NCBI GenBank assembly: GCA_002478885.1
Contig: DLKC01000010.1
Location: 62,001-126,000, forward strand
Length of the DNA stretch: 64,000 bases
From: Chitinophagaceae bacterium UBA7600
GTDB lineage: Bacteria > Bacteroidota > Bacteroidia > Chitinophagales > Chitinophagaceae
Direction of reading: 5' to 3'
A program made the position numbers and the translations under genes. This document shows positions 8,834 to 16,826 of the stretch, piece after piece. Numbering within the stretch: position 1 is the stretch's first letter; each line of letters begins with the position of its first letter. The notes under the pieces were generated by a model. It was given only the letters and a program-made list of their open reading frames with translations, was not told the origin of the DNA and searched no databases.

Positions 8834-9300
8834 CAATAAAATTTGCAAAGAAAAGGGACAAACATGTGATCAGCTGTTTGCGTACAGATGGTAGCAGTAC
8901 CTGGATGCAGACTGATGCATTTTTTGTGCAACACGACCTGATGCACTATGCTGTTGAAACAACTTTGCATTTTAAGAATGCATTCTTCGGCATGCTGGCA
9001 GGCGGTATCTCCATCAGCGATTTTGAATTACCAAAAGATCAACGGCCATTTGCGTATTCCGAAGAGGCACTGGTTGCTGAAAGCATTGTGAATTTGCTTT
9101 CAATGGAACGGCTACTTGGTCCAACCGAAAACTTTAATGAGGCGCTGGCCGATGCCCACCGGAAATTAAAACACGCAACTTCAAAGCCGCATGTGGATGA
9201 AAAAACGCTTGCTAACATACGGCTTTTACATTCAAAGCTTTTGCAGGATTGGAACGCATTGCCATTAAACGAAGCGCTAGTTTTGCATTTTGAAGAATAA
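8830..9300 (+). CDS. Conserved-looking protein of unknown function
   Basis: 156 aa, predicted soluble, with no signal peptide or membrane segment. It begins with MTIKFAKKRDKHVISCLRTDGSSTWM and has a helical middle (HYAVETTLHFKNAFFGMLAGG) and C-terminus. I do not recognise a family. The ATG overlaps the stop of the HMG-CoA-lyase-like gene by 4 bp, and the GSCFA gene follows after 8 bp, so it is firmly inside the operon and probably real. Association with leucine or acyl-CoA metabolism is only inferred from position. Confidence 0.75.
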   Translation: MTIKFAKKRDKHVISCLRTDGSSTWMQTDAFFVQHDLMHYAVETTLHFKNAFFGMLAGGISISDFELPKDQRPFAYSEEALVAESIVNLLSMERLLGPTENFNEALADAHRKLKHATSKPHVDEKTLANIRLLHSKLLQDWNALPLNEALVLHFEE

Positions 9301-9308
9301 AATCATTT

Positions 9309-10313
9309 ATGCAGTTTTTCTCAAACATTCATATTAAACCATTACAGCCTACGATTGCATACCATAACAGGCTTTTGCTTACGGGCTCTTGCTTTACCGA
9401 GCATATTGGCAATCATCTGCAAGATGTTAAATTTAATGTGCTGCAAAATCCCAATGGTATTTTATTCGATCCGCTAAGTGTGTGCCGAAGCCTCGTATCT
9501 TATATTCATAATAAACAATATACAGAAGACGATCTTTTTTATTTCAATGAATGCTGGCATAGCTGGCAGCATCACAGCCGGTTTTCAAATCCCGATAAAG
9601 CACAGTGTCTCGCAACCATTAATCAATCGCAACAGGCCGCACATGAATACCTGGAAAAGACCGACTGGCTCATCATCACGCTCGGATCTTCTTTTGCATA
9701 CAAGCTTTCACAACAGGTTCCGGCCGAATTAAAAACTGCGTCAACGCACGATGTGGCTAATTGTCACAAAGTCCCTGCGCAGGTGTTTGAAAAACATCTT
9801 TGCAGCATTGAAGAAACCGTTACAGCGATCGATGCAACCATTCACCAGTTGTTTCATTTCAATCCCGCACTCCGCATTATATTTACCATAAGCCCGGTGC
9901 GCCATTTGCGCGATGGTGTTGTGGAAAATAATCGCAGCAAAGCAAGGCTTATCGAATCGGTGCACCACCTGGTTAACAAGTTTGATAAGTTGTATTATTT
10001 TCCTGCTTACGAACTCGTGATCGATGTGTTGCGTGATTACAGGTTTTACGATATTGATCTTGCTCATCCAAACTACGCGGCCACGCAGTATGTGCTGGAA
10101 CAATTCTCCGCGAATTGCTTTGATCCCTTAACCATTCAGCTGATGGATGAAATAAAAAAGATTGTCATCGCAAAAAATCACAAACCTTTTAACCCGGCCT
10201 CTCAACAGCACAACGATTTTCTGACTTCAATGCTTACAAAAGCCAATGCCCTGCAGGAACAGAATCCGCATCTCGATTTTTCTTCAGAGATCAATTATTT
10301 CTCAGGCAGGTAA
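9309..10313 (+). CDS. GSCFA domain-containing protein
   Basis: 334 aa. LLLTGSCFTEHIGNHL (about 22-37) carries the name-giving GSCF motif of the GSCFA family, which is related to SGNH/GDSL hydrolases; the Ser in this block would be the nucleophile. A late DLAHPNYAATQYV segment carries an Asp and His in the position of the SGNH catalytic DxxH. No signal peptide is visible, so it is probably cytosolic. The substrate is unknown. It is the last gene of the rlmB operon, with a dispersed-repeat pair immediately downstream in the convergent gap. Confidence 0.85.
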   Translation: MQFFSNIHIKPLQPTIAYHNRLLLTGSCFTEHIGNHLQDVKFNVLQNPNGILFDPLSVCRSLVSYIHNKQYTEDDLFYFNECWHSWQHHSRFSNPDKAQCLATINQSQQAAHEYLEKTDWLIITLGSSFAYKLSQQVPAELKTASTHDVANCHKVPAQVFEKHLCSIEETVTAIDATIHQLFHFNPALRIIFTISPVRHLRDGVVENNRSKARLIESVHHLVNKFDKLYYFPAYELVIDVLRDYRFYDIDLAHPNYAATQYVLEQFSANCFDPLTIQLMDEIKKIVIAKNHKPFNPASQQHNDFLTSMLTKANALQEQNPHLDFSSEINYFSGR

Positions 10314-10353
10314 ATTTTTATGTGCCGGGCGGTAATGCTACTATTTGCTTTTC

Positions 10354-10454
10354 TTGCGTCGCACACTTGTGCTCGTGTGCGTTTATCAGCAATTAAGAAA
10401 GATTTATTTGCCGTTGATGATTAAAGAACAGGAACCTGAAGTGAGTGACACAAC
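10354..10454. repeat. Dispersed repeat, inverted pair A
   Basis: Reverse unit ttgcgtcgcacacttgtgc (10354-10372) faces forward variant gaagtgagtgacacaac (10438-10454) with about 65 bp between. It lies in the convergent gap between the GSCFA and amidotransferase genes. The right arm is the variant core with agtgacacaac. Confidence 0.75.
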
Positions 10455-10501
10455 GAAGTTGATCAAGGGTTCTGAAGGCCGGCAAAAAATAAGAGAAATA
10501 A

Positions 10502-11335
10502 TCAGCGGTTTACAAGACTGCCAACAAGCTCTCCAACAGCGATGTTGAGAAAGTTGGGAAGTACGTGATCATGTGTATAAACGATTTTGCGCGGATCGTC
10601 GAGTTGCTCAATCATGCTTTGCCATTTAGCTTCACCATGATTGTCGATAACGGTTTGCTTTTTGTCTTCGCGCTGCAGGTACATGCTCATGCCTGTAGCA
10701 TCGGCTTCGGGGTGAAACTGCGTGCCAATAAAATAATCGTTGAAACGTACGGCCATCACTGCTCTTTCATAAGGAACATGGGGACGGTCTTTTTCAATTG
10801 CAAGAATTGTTGAGCCCAATTCTTTCAGCCGGTTATGGTTGGGTTCGATCAGTTGGTAATCGCGGCTGTCAACCGCATAAAATGGATTCCGTAAACCTTC
10901 GAAAACAATCTCATCGAGTCCATCGTGCATCATGTGAATGGGGAATACGCCAAAAGAAGTTGATCTGCGTTTACAAACGTGGCCGATTTTATAATGACGG
11001 GCTGCCAGCTGGAAACTGTGGCAGATAAAAAAAACATGTTTTTTAGGATAGTTTGCAATGTCGCTGTTCCATTTCTCCACCTTTTCTATCCAATGTATGA
11101 AGTTGGTATCCCAGGCTTCGCCCTCGCTGTCCAACGGGCTTCCGGGCCCGCCGGTTGAGATATATGCGTCATAAGATAAGTCGGGTAGCTCGTTTTTCAG
11201 GCGTACATCAAACACTTCGTAACTGATATCGCAATGGTGCGCAACACCCCAGTTTGTGATGATCTCCTTAATTCCGCGCATGCCCTGGTTGGCAAACCCT
11301 TCGTACATATCTAAAATGGCTATCCTTACTTTCAT
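10502..11335 (-). CDS. Class I glutamine amidotransferase-like protein
   Basis: 277 aa from ATG 11335 (MKVRIAILDMYEG); a longer start at 11347 is possible but less family-like. STGGPGSPLDSEGEAWD is the N-terminal oxyanion region, FFICHSFQLAARHY contains the nucleophilic Cys (the usual GxCxGxQ is relaxed to IxCHSFQ), and GTQFHPEAD supplies His and Glu. It is a stand-alone GATase of the GMP-synthase-like type with no synthetase domain, so the ammonia acceptor or hydrolysed bond is unknown. A -7 box TATGTTTG (minus strand, 11355-11362) lies 19 nt upstream of this start. Confidence 0.82.
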   Translation of the reverse strand: MKVRIAILDMYEGFANQGMRGIKEIITNWGVAHHCDISYEVFDVRLKNELPDLSYDAYISTGGPGSPLDSEGEAWDTNFIHWIEKVEKWNSDIANYPKKHVFFICHSFQLAARHYKIGHVCKRRSTSFGVFPIHMMHDGLDEIVFEGLRNPFYAVDSRDYQLIEPNHNRLKELGSTILAIEKDRPHVPYERAVMAVRFNDYFIGTQFHPEADATGMSMYLQREDKKQTVIDNHGEAKWQSMIEQLDDPRKIVYTHDHVLPNFLNIAVGELVGSLVNR

Positions 11336-11354
11336 ATCAAATCTCATGCATTAC

Positions 11355-11362
11355 AAACATAC
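11355..11362 (-). promoter_or_regulatory. -7 promoter box of the amidotransferase gene
   Basis: TATGTTTG on the minus strand matches TAnnTTTG. A clear -33 TTTG at normal distance is not seen. It is 19 nt from the preferred ATG (11335) and 7 nt from the alternative (11347). Confidence 0.45.
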
Positions 11363-11451
11363 AATATTTCTAAAATTGCCTTATTCATCTGTTGTTAACA
11401 ATGTGGATTGTTCGTTTGTTTAATGAAATCATAAGTCTGTTTTAACAGACA

Positions 11452-12282
11452 TTAATAAATACGGATGTTAGTATTTGCGGTGATTTTATTTTTTATGAAC
11501 AGCGGTAAAGCCAGTGCTGCGACTTCGAAATATGGGATGCGCATAATAAAATTGTCAGCAATAAGAAAAATGATAAATAATATGAGCAGCATCCTGTCGT
11601 ATTTTTTGGTGAAGAAGCCAACAATGAATAACAGCTCCAGTATAGTGGCAGATAAATAAAGCGTGTAAGACAAAAACCGATGCTGAATGAGATACAAAAT
11701 AAAACGGGTGTGCCAGTAATCAGGCGAATTTGTCAATAGCTGTTGATGCTGGTATAAGAGTATTCCGCTCATCTCATGTACATGAAAAATGCCGCCCTGC
11801 GCAAACTTCCAAATAGCGGCAGAGACAAAAAAGTATAGAAAAAAATATCTTACTGCCTCGTACAAAAGCAAAAATGTTTGTCCTTGCCGGGTAAGAAAGA
11901 TGAATGGAAACAAGAGCCATGCCGTGTGTCCCTCAATGGAATTCGACGGGTAGAGTGTATAGCATTGTACATAACACCAGTTTATCACCAGCATCGCAAT
12001 TGCCGCAGGTGTCTCCAGCTTTTTTGTTTTATTGGCCAAGAATAAAAGGAACGGTGAAATGTAAAAAAGGGCATCGAACAATATCCATCCGAACGGATTA
12101 TTCAGCAACCACTGATGCAGGCCCGTTTGCATAAACACCCATGTTGCCAGGTCTTGCCTTGTATAAAAAAAAGAGGGTTGGAGTTGATACAGCAAAAAGC
12201 CGTTTAGCCATTTGTATATCATTAACGCATAAAAGACGATGCAGTAGGCTTTTATTACCCTGTATTTAAAGCTGCTATTCAT
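11452..12282 (-). CDS. Multi-pass membrane protein, HTTM/DoxX-like
   Basis: 276 aa with about seven hydrophobic segments, for example FILYLIQHRFLSYTLYLSATILELLFIVGF and MLLILFIIFLIADNFIM. The arrangement, with aromatic-rich helices, an NWCYVQCY segment and conserved-looking His in HTAWLLFP and FHVHEM, resembles HTTM (vitamin K-dependent carboxylase-like) membrane proteins, but I cannot confirm it. It overlaps the end of the upstream single-span protein gene by 8 bp, so the two are co-translated and probably act together in the inner membrane. Confidence 0.65.
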   Translation of the reverse strand: MNSSFKYRVIKAYCIVFYALMIYKWLNGFLLYQLQPSFFYTRQDLATWVFMQTGLHQWLLNNPFGWILFDALFYISPFLLFLANKTKKLETPAAIAMLVINWCYVQCYTLYPSNSIEGHTAWLLFPFIFLTRQGQTFLLLYEAVRYFFLYFFVSAAIWKFAQGGIFHVHEMSGILLYQHQQLLTNSPDYWHTRFILYLIQHRFLSYTLYLSATILELLFIVGFFTKKYDRMLLILFIIFLIADNFIMRIPYFEVAALALPLFIKNKITANTNIRIY

Positions 12283-12772
12283 GTGCCTCTGCTGAATTTA
12301 TTTTATGCAGGCTGCTGCCATTGAATGAGTAGGTGCTAAAGAGTGTTTCGACCGAATCGACTTGCGTATTTAATACAGATTGTAAATGCAATTTATACCA
12401 TTGCAAGAAATCATCATCTGTTAGATTGTTTGCAAATTTTGACGAGTCTGTAAAATGTAGTAGGCGGTGTATATCCTGCTTCCATATTTTCTTGTTCCAT
12501 TCCTCTTGCCTGTAAAACTGCGTAACAGGAAAAGAAATGTTTTCCCATTCCAATGCTGTAAAGTCTTTTGATTGCAATTGTTTCCCATTCACGTATATCT
12601 CTGCTACCTTATAAACACTGTCTGGTTTTATTACTTCTGAATACATGCCATAACTGTAGAACGGAGATATAGCAATATCGTGCCGTATATTATTTACGAG
12701 CTGAGCAACTGCAAACAAAACAATGAGCAGGAATAGAATTTTATTGTGCCTGTATAGTCTGGATAAATACAT
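12275..12772 (-). CDS. Single-span membrane-anchored protein of unknown function
   Basis: 165 aa from ATG 12772. A GTG at 12784 would extend it by four residues, but that codon lies inside the hairpin that terminates the upstream gene, so the ATG is preferred. There is one N-terminal membrane helix (ILFLLIVLFAVAQLVNNI) and then a polar domain, probably periplasmic, with ISPFYSYGMYSEVIKPDSVYKVAEIYVNG. It overlaps the HTTM-like gene by 8 bp. No family is recognised; the coupling suggests an accessory subunit. Confidence 0.65.
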   Translation of the reverse strand: MYLSRLYRHNKILFLLIVLFAVAQLVNNIRHDIAISPFYSYGMYSEVIKPDSVYKVAEIYVNGKQLQSKDFTALEWENISFPVTQFYRQEEWNKKIWKQDIHRLLHFTDSSKFANNLTDDDFLQWYKLHLQSVLNTQVDSVETLFSTYSFNGSSLHKINSAEAHE

Positions 12773-12800
12773 AAAAAATGTCACGCCATCAGCGTGACAT
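12773..12800 (-). terminator. Terminator after the M42 peptidase gene
   Basis: Perfect 9-bp stem atgtcacgc (12778-12786) / gcgtgacat (12792-12800) with loop catca. On the minus strand it is followed by TTTTTT. It lies directly upstream of the next gene's ATG at 12772. Confidence 0.8.
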
Positions 12801-12826
12801 AGTTAAGCATTTTAGGGCAATATGCG

Positions 12827-13936
12827 TTAAGACAAATAGCTCAAATTGGTTTCGGGGCTTAACACGAGCAGTGTTTCATACATCAGCCGGATTGTTTGCT
12901 CGACATCCGATTTGTGCAGCATCTCCACTGTCGTGTGCATGTAGCGCAGCGGAATTGAAATAAGTACTGACGGGCACCCGTCATTTGCGTAAGCAAAGCT
13001 GTCGGTATCTGTTCCTGTGCTTCGGCTTACCGCATGAAACTGGACCGGGATATTTTTCTTTTCAGCCACATCTTCAACAATCTTTAGTAATTTATTGTGT
13101 ACTGCAGGCCCATAGGTGAGAGAAGGCCCTTTGCCACAGGCTGTATCGCCTTCGATAATCTTGTTGATCATCGGCGTTTGTGTGTCGTGTGTAACATCCG
13201 TAATAATGGCTATATCGGGTTTTATGCGGCGGGCGATCATTTCTGCGCCACGCAAACCAACTTCTTCCTGCACGGCATTTACCACATACAAAGCATAGGG
13301 GAGTTTCTTTTTGTTTTCCTGCAACAGCCTCGCCACTTCGGCTATTATAAAACCACCGATGCGGTTATCAAAGGCACGGCCGATCATGTAATCATTTGCC
13401 AACTCATCAAAGCCTTCCTGGTAAGTTACAACGGCGCCGATATGAATGCCGAGCGCCTCTACCTCTTTTTTGTTCCTGGCGCCGCAATCGAGAAACAGGT
13501 TTTCAACTTTTGGTGCAGGGTCTTTTTGATCAGCTGTTCTCGTATGAATGGCAGGCCATCCAAATACGGCCTTAACAGGGCCTTTCTTCCCGTGTATAAA
13601 TACGCGTTTTGCGGGCGCCACCTGGTGATCAACGCCGCCATTGCGTTTCAGGTAAATCAGTCCCTGGTCGGTAATGTAGTTCACAAACCAGCTGATTTCA
13701 TCCGCATGGGCTTCTATCACTACTTTAAAAGCCGATGTTGGATTGACTACTGCAACGGCTGTTCCGTAAGGATCAACAAAGTGCGTATCGGCAAAAGGTT
13801 TTACATAATCGAGCCATAATTTTTGCCCGCTGCTTTCAAAGCCTACAGGCGAAGGGTTGTTGATGTAACTTCTTAAAAATTCCATCGATGCACTCGTAAG
13901 AATTGTTTTTTTTCCGTTCTTTTTTTCTTTAGCCAT
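12827..13936 (-). CDS. M42 family metallopeptidase (aminopeptidase)
   Basis: 369 aa. The M42 dinuclear-metal motifs are present: EAHADEISWF (first His and Asp), the AFDNRIGG block (bridging Asp), VQEEVGLRGAEM (catalytic Glu pair), ITDVTHDTQTP, and a late RYMHTTVEM His. These cobalt- or zinc-dependent enzymes form large dodecameric shells and trim N-terminal residues from peptides; they are sometimes labelled endoglucanase M or glutamyl aminopeptidase. A basic N-terminal stretch (MAKEKKNGKKT) precedes the domain. It is a solo gene ending in a clear terminator. Confidence 0.92.
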   Translation of the reverse strand: MAKEKKNGKKTILTSASMEFLRSYINNPSPVGFESSGQKLWLDYVKPFADTHFVDPYGTAVAVVNPTSAFKVVIEAHADEISWFVNYITDQGLIYLKRNGGVDHQVAPAKRVFIHGKKGPVKAVFGWPAIHTRTADQKDPAPKVENLFLDCGARNKKEVEALGIHIGAVVTYQEGFDELANDYMIGRAFDNRIGGFIIAEVARLLQENKKKLPYALYVVNAVQEEVGLRGAEMIARRIKPDIAIITDVTHDTQTPMINKIIEGDTACGKGPSLTYGPAVHNKLLKIVEDVAEKKNIPVQFHAVSRSTGTDTDSFAYANDGCPSVLISIPLRYMHTTVEMLHKSDVEQTIRLMYETLLVLSPETNLSYLS

Positions 13937-14004
13937 GATCGTTATTTAAGCGTAAGTATAATTTACCGAATAGTAATTTTTGGTCCGGGCTTTAGCTCTT
14001 TGCT

Positions 14005-14155
14005 CATCGCCTGTTGCGTCGCACTCTTGGACAGAGTAACAGTTGTGAGCTAAGAACTTGTGTTTGAAAAACTGGTGTTCATTGTTTAACCGGCACGAAG
14101 CCAACTACTTGCCGCCTGAAGTTTCCACCGTACAAGTGAGTGACACAACAGGCGA
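14005..14155. repeat. Dispersed repeat, inverted pair B
   Basis: Left unit ttgcgtcgcactcttggac (14014-14032), preceded by catcgcc; right unit gtacaagtgagtgacacaa (14130-14148), followed by caggcgatgcc. The outer extensions catcgcctgtt and aacaggcgatg are perfectly complementary. The left core is the main type and the right core the agtgacac variant. The gap is 97 bp. It lies between two minus-strand genes. Confidence 0.88.
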
Positions 14156-14188
14156 TGCCACATGTGTTGCTGCCAGATCAAAAAATAT

Positions 14189-15100
14189 CTATTTGTTCAG
14201 CAGCATCCAGGCCGCGATACCGCACAAGGCTTTCAACAGCATTAATCCATCGATCACTGCAAGATAGTAGATTATTGATTTGCGTTGCTGCATACTTAAC
14301 GCTACAATAATGAGGCAAATAAAAGGAATGCAGTTGATGGCAATACGTAACCATGGAAAATGCATGCTACTGGCAAAGAGCAGCAGCGACACCAACCCTA
14401 ACAGCGACAATGGGATGATAATAAGGAAAATGGTTTTGCGTAGCCCGGCCCTTACAACAAATGTTTTCAACCGCCTGTTGTGATCGGCTGCATAGTCTTT
14501 TATGTCGAACAGTATGGCCAGCAAACTTATATACATGAAATTCTTGACGAAGAACCATCCGTTTTCGGGGCTGAATTTATAGGTGGTATGCTGTTCTACC
14601 TGGCTCCATAGAATAGGAACGTAGGTTACTACAGTTGCCCATATTAAACCAATGGCAAAAGGTTTGAACCATCCTGTATTTCTTATGTTGAAAAAATCGG
14701 GTAGTTTTTTGGGTATGCCATAGTAAGAAAGAGAAACCATTCCCGTAACTGCCAGTATGGCCAATTGCCAGGGCGTTATGATGAATATTTTTTCCTTATA
14801 AAGGTTGAGCAGGTAAATACCAATGGCAATGCAAATGATCAGGTAAAGCAACTGTGTTATTCTTACCAGCCTACGATTCTGTGCGTACCATTCAGTGCGT
14901 TTGTTGTAGATCGGGGCATCGCGTTCCTGGATATAAGCATACGTGTAATAAATAATGGTAGCAAAATAAAGTGCGAGGTAGAAACTGAGGTTGTTAAGCT
15001 GGGCTTCCTGCTGCAAAGAGGCTTCTATGGCAAGTGCTACGGTACAAAAGCCGTAAAAATAATTGCCGAAGAAGATAAGATGTGCAATCTTTTTTAGCAA
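14189..15100 (-). CDS. UbiA-like prenyltransferase family membrane protein
   Basis: 303 aa with about eight or nine membrane helices. FDIKDYAADHNRRLKTF resembles the second Asp-rich motif (DxxxD) of UbiA prenyltransferases, and YIQERDAPIYNKRTEW occupies the place of the first. The first motif is degenerate, so activity on a prenyl diphosphate is uncertain. The start is TTG at 15100, six bases after the upstream lipoprotein's stop codon, with no nearby ATG alternative; this suggests translational coupling to the lipoprotein. Confidence 0.65.
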   Translation of the reverse strand: MLKKIAHLIFFGNYFYGFCTVALAIEASLQQEAQLNNLSFYLALYFATIIYYTYAYIQERDAPIYNKRTEWYAQNRRLVRITQLLYLIICIAIGIYLLNLYKEKIFIITPWQLAILAVTGMVSLSYYGIPKKLPDFFNIRNTGWFKPFAIGLIWATVVTYVPILWSQVEQHTTYKFSPENGWFFVKNFMYISLLAILFDIKDYAADHNRRLKTFVVRAGLRKTIFLIIIPLSLLGLVSLLLFASSMHFPWLRIAINCIPFICLIIVALSMQQRKSIIYYLAVIDGLMLLKALCGIAAWMLLNK

Positions 15101-15106
15101 TAGTTA

Positions 15107-15559
15107 CTATTTTATAAACACCACCTGGGGCGATTCTATGGTATCGCTGGTGTTGTTAGCTTTGTCGGTAAGCGCAAAACGGAAATGGCAAGTATCGTTC
15201 CGCTGGCATTTTGGACCGGGGTAGATTGGGTATTGGCCAAGTTGCGCATAAGTGTACCTGATAACAATGGTTCCTTTCCCCTGGCTTTGGTCGGGAAGAT
15301 CTGTAGGAACCTGGTAAAAGCTTTTAAAGTTATTGTCGGGACAATCTTTATCGTTTGTTACTTCTTCCAGGTACAGTTTATTTTGAATATCGCCTTCTTT
15401 GTCGGTATAGTCTATCTGGAATTCAATAATATCTCCGAGATGGTATTCAGTTTGATTTACTTGTTTAAAAGTTAATTGAGGCTTTGTAGTGAACTGGTCT
15501 TTATTACAGGCTGCTATTGTTAGGGAGATTAATGCTACTATCAATACTTTTGTATTCAT
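15107..15559 (-). CDS. Small lipoprotein of unknown function
   Basis: 150 aa from ATG 15559; the longer frame adds 24 residues that would displace the signal. MNTKVLIVALISLTIAAC is a lipoprotein signal with a lipobox Cys at 18. The mature part is beta-rich, with a calcium- or Ig-like feel (EFQIDYTDKEGDIQNKLY, FRFALTDKANNTSDTIESP) and two Cys in KCQRNDTCHF that could pair. Probably tethered in the outer membrane. A -7 box TAAATTTG (minus strand, 15577-15584) lies 17 nt upstream. The UbiA-like gene follows 6 bp downstream. Confidence 0.72.
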   Translation of the reverse strand: MNTKVLIVALISLTIAACNKDQFTTKPQLTFKQVNQTEYHLGDIIEFQIDYTDKEGDIQNKLYLEEVTNDKDCPDNNFKSFYQVPTDLPDQSQGKGTIVIRYTYAQLGQYPIYPGPKCQRNDTCHFRFALTDKANNTSDTIESPQVVFIK

Positions 15560-15605
15560 TTGTTTCACTTTCGGTTCAAATTTATATAAAACGGGGCAAC
15601 CGCTG

Positions 15606-16586
15606 ATGCCGGACAGAATAATTGTTAACAATATTTTTGACGATAAAGTTGCTTTCTACGCAAAAGCGCTTGCGGCAATGCGTTTTCAGCATTTACACAA
15701 TCCGGTATACAGGCAATGGAACGAAGTTTTAAATACAGATATTGCATCAGTGGGGCGCATTAGCGAAATACCTTTTCTGCCGGTTTCTTTTTTTAAAGAT
15801 TTTGAGCTGAAGACCGGTGTATTTGAACCGCAGGCAGTTTTTGAAAGCAGCGGTACAACCGGCACAAATACGAGCCGCCATTTTATCAAAGAACTGGCTA
15901 CTTACCGGCAGAGTTTTGTGACAGCGTTTGAGCTGTTCTACGGGGATATAAGTGATTATTGTGTTATTGGGCTTTTACCGTCCTATCTGGAAAGAAATAA
16001 TTCGTCCCTTGTTGTGATGGTTGATGAACTGATAAAACGGAGTGCTCATAAGGAAAGTGGTTTTTATCTTTATGAATTTGAGAGGCTTTATCAGTTACTT
16101 CTGCAGCTTGAGCAGGATGGCATACAGGTACTGCTGATCGGAGTAACATTTGCTCTACTTGATTTTGCCACCGCTTATTCGCTTGCATTAAGTAACACGA
16201 TTGTGATGGAAACCGGTGGTATGAAAGGCCGGCGTAAAGAAATGATACGGGCCGAGGTGCATGATTTTTTATGCAGCCGGTTAGGTATAGAGACCGTTCA
16301 TTCGGAGTATGGAATGACAGAATTATTAAGCCAGGCGTATTCAAAAGGCAATGGCATTTTTGTTTGCCCTCCCTGGATGAGAGTTCTTGTGAGGGATGAG
16401 GAAGACCCACTGAGTGTTAAAGAAACGGGTCGTGGTGTGTTGAATATTATTGACCTTGCCAATATTCACAGTTGTTGTTTTATTGCAACGGATGATGTTG
16501 GCATTGTTTATGAAGATGGCAGCTTTGAAGTGCTTGGCCGCAGAGATAATACGGATATACGTGGTTGTAGCCTGCTCACCGTTTGA
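15606..16586 (+). CDS. LuxE-like acyl-protein synthetase / adenylate-forming enzyme
   Basis: 326 aa from ATG 15606; the longer open frame from 15489 lies antisense to the lipoprotein gene. SSGTTGTNTS (81-90) is the ATP-binding P-loop-like motif of adenylate-forming enzymes, and EYGMTELLSQAY (234-245) matches the later adenylation motif. LuxE activates fatty acids as acyl-AMP and passes them to a reductase in luminous bacteria, but no luxC-like partner is present here. An acyl- or aryl-acid activation role for another pathway is inferred. Divergent from the lipoprotein gene; tRNA-Leu follows. Confidence 0.75.
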   Translation: MPDRIIVNNIFDDKVAFYAKALAAMRFQHLHNPVYRQWNEVLNTDIASVGRISEIPFLPVSFFKDFELKTGVFEPQAVFESSGTTGTNTSRHFIKELATYRQSFVTAFELFYGDISDYCVIGLLPSYLERNNSSLVVMVDELIKRSAHKESGFYLYEFERLYQLLLQLEQDGIQVLLIGVTFALLDFATAYSLALSNTIVMETGGMKGRRKEMIRAEVHDFLCSRLGIETVHSEYGMTELLSQAYSKGNGIFVCPPWMRVLVRDEEDPLSVKETGRGVLNIIDLANIHSCCFIATDDVGIVYEDGSFEVLGRRDNTDIRGCSLLTV

Positions 16587-16594
16587 AAATCGTT

Positions 16595-16624
16595 TTTGCG
16601 GAATCGTTTCAACGGTTATATTTG
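16595..16624 (+). promoter_or_regulatory. Promoter of tRNA-Leu
   Basis: -33 TTTG (16595-16598), 18 bp spacer, -7 box TATATTTG (16617-16624): a full match to the Bacteroidota consensus. The mature tRNA begins 17 nt after the box. Confidence 0.8.
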
Positions 16625-16640
16625 CAGTCCTGAAAAAGAA

Positions 16641-16724
16641 GCCCGGGTGGCGAAATTGGTAGACGCACTGTGTTCAGGTCGCAGCGTTCGCAAGGATGTG
16701 CTGGTTCGAATCCAGTCCCGGGCA
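16641..16724 (+). tRNA. tRNA-Leu (anticodon CAG)
   Basis: 84 nt with the long variable arm of class II tRNAs. The acceptor stem gcccggg pairs with cccgggc and leaves discriminator A. The D-arm region is gcgaaattggtagacgc. The anticodon stem ctgtg/cgcag encloses loop ttcaggt with anticodon CAG at 16675-16677, and the T arm is gctgg-ttcgaat-ccagt. CCA is not encoded. It decodes CUG. Confidence 0.96.
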
Positions 16725-16729
16725 CAAAT

Positions 16730-16771
16730 AATGGACAAATCGAAATTTGGTTCGATTTGTCCATTTTATTT
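16730..16771 (+). terminator. Terminator of tRNA-Leu
   Basis: Perfect 15-bp inverted repeat aatggacaaatcgaa (16730-16744) / ttcgatttgtccatt (16751-16765) with a 6-nt loop, followed by ttatttt. It starts 6 nt after the tRNA. Confidence 0.9.
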
Positions 16772-16826
16772 TGGGTTATTGGTTGATTTGATTTGGTTTA
16801 GGGGGCTTCATCGAAATTTATCCAGG

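Noticed and set aside
10345..10548. 67-aa plus-strand ORF after the GSCFA gene
   Set aside because: It starts inside dispersed-repeat pair A and shows no protein-like composition or family motif.
13097..13819. 240-aa plus-strand ORF
   Set aside because: Antisense to the M42 peptidase gene, which has all metal-binding motifs; no family motif in the reverse frame.
15489..15605. N-terminal extension of the LuxE-like protein
   Set aside because: It lies antisense to the signal peptide and start region of the lipoprotein; family similarity begins at ATG 15606.
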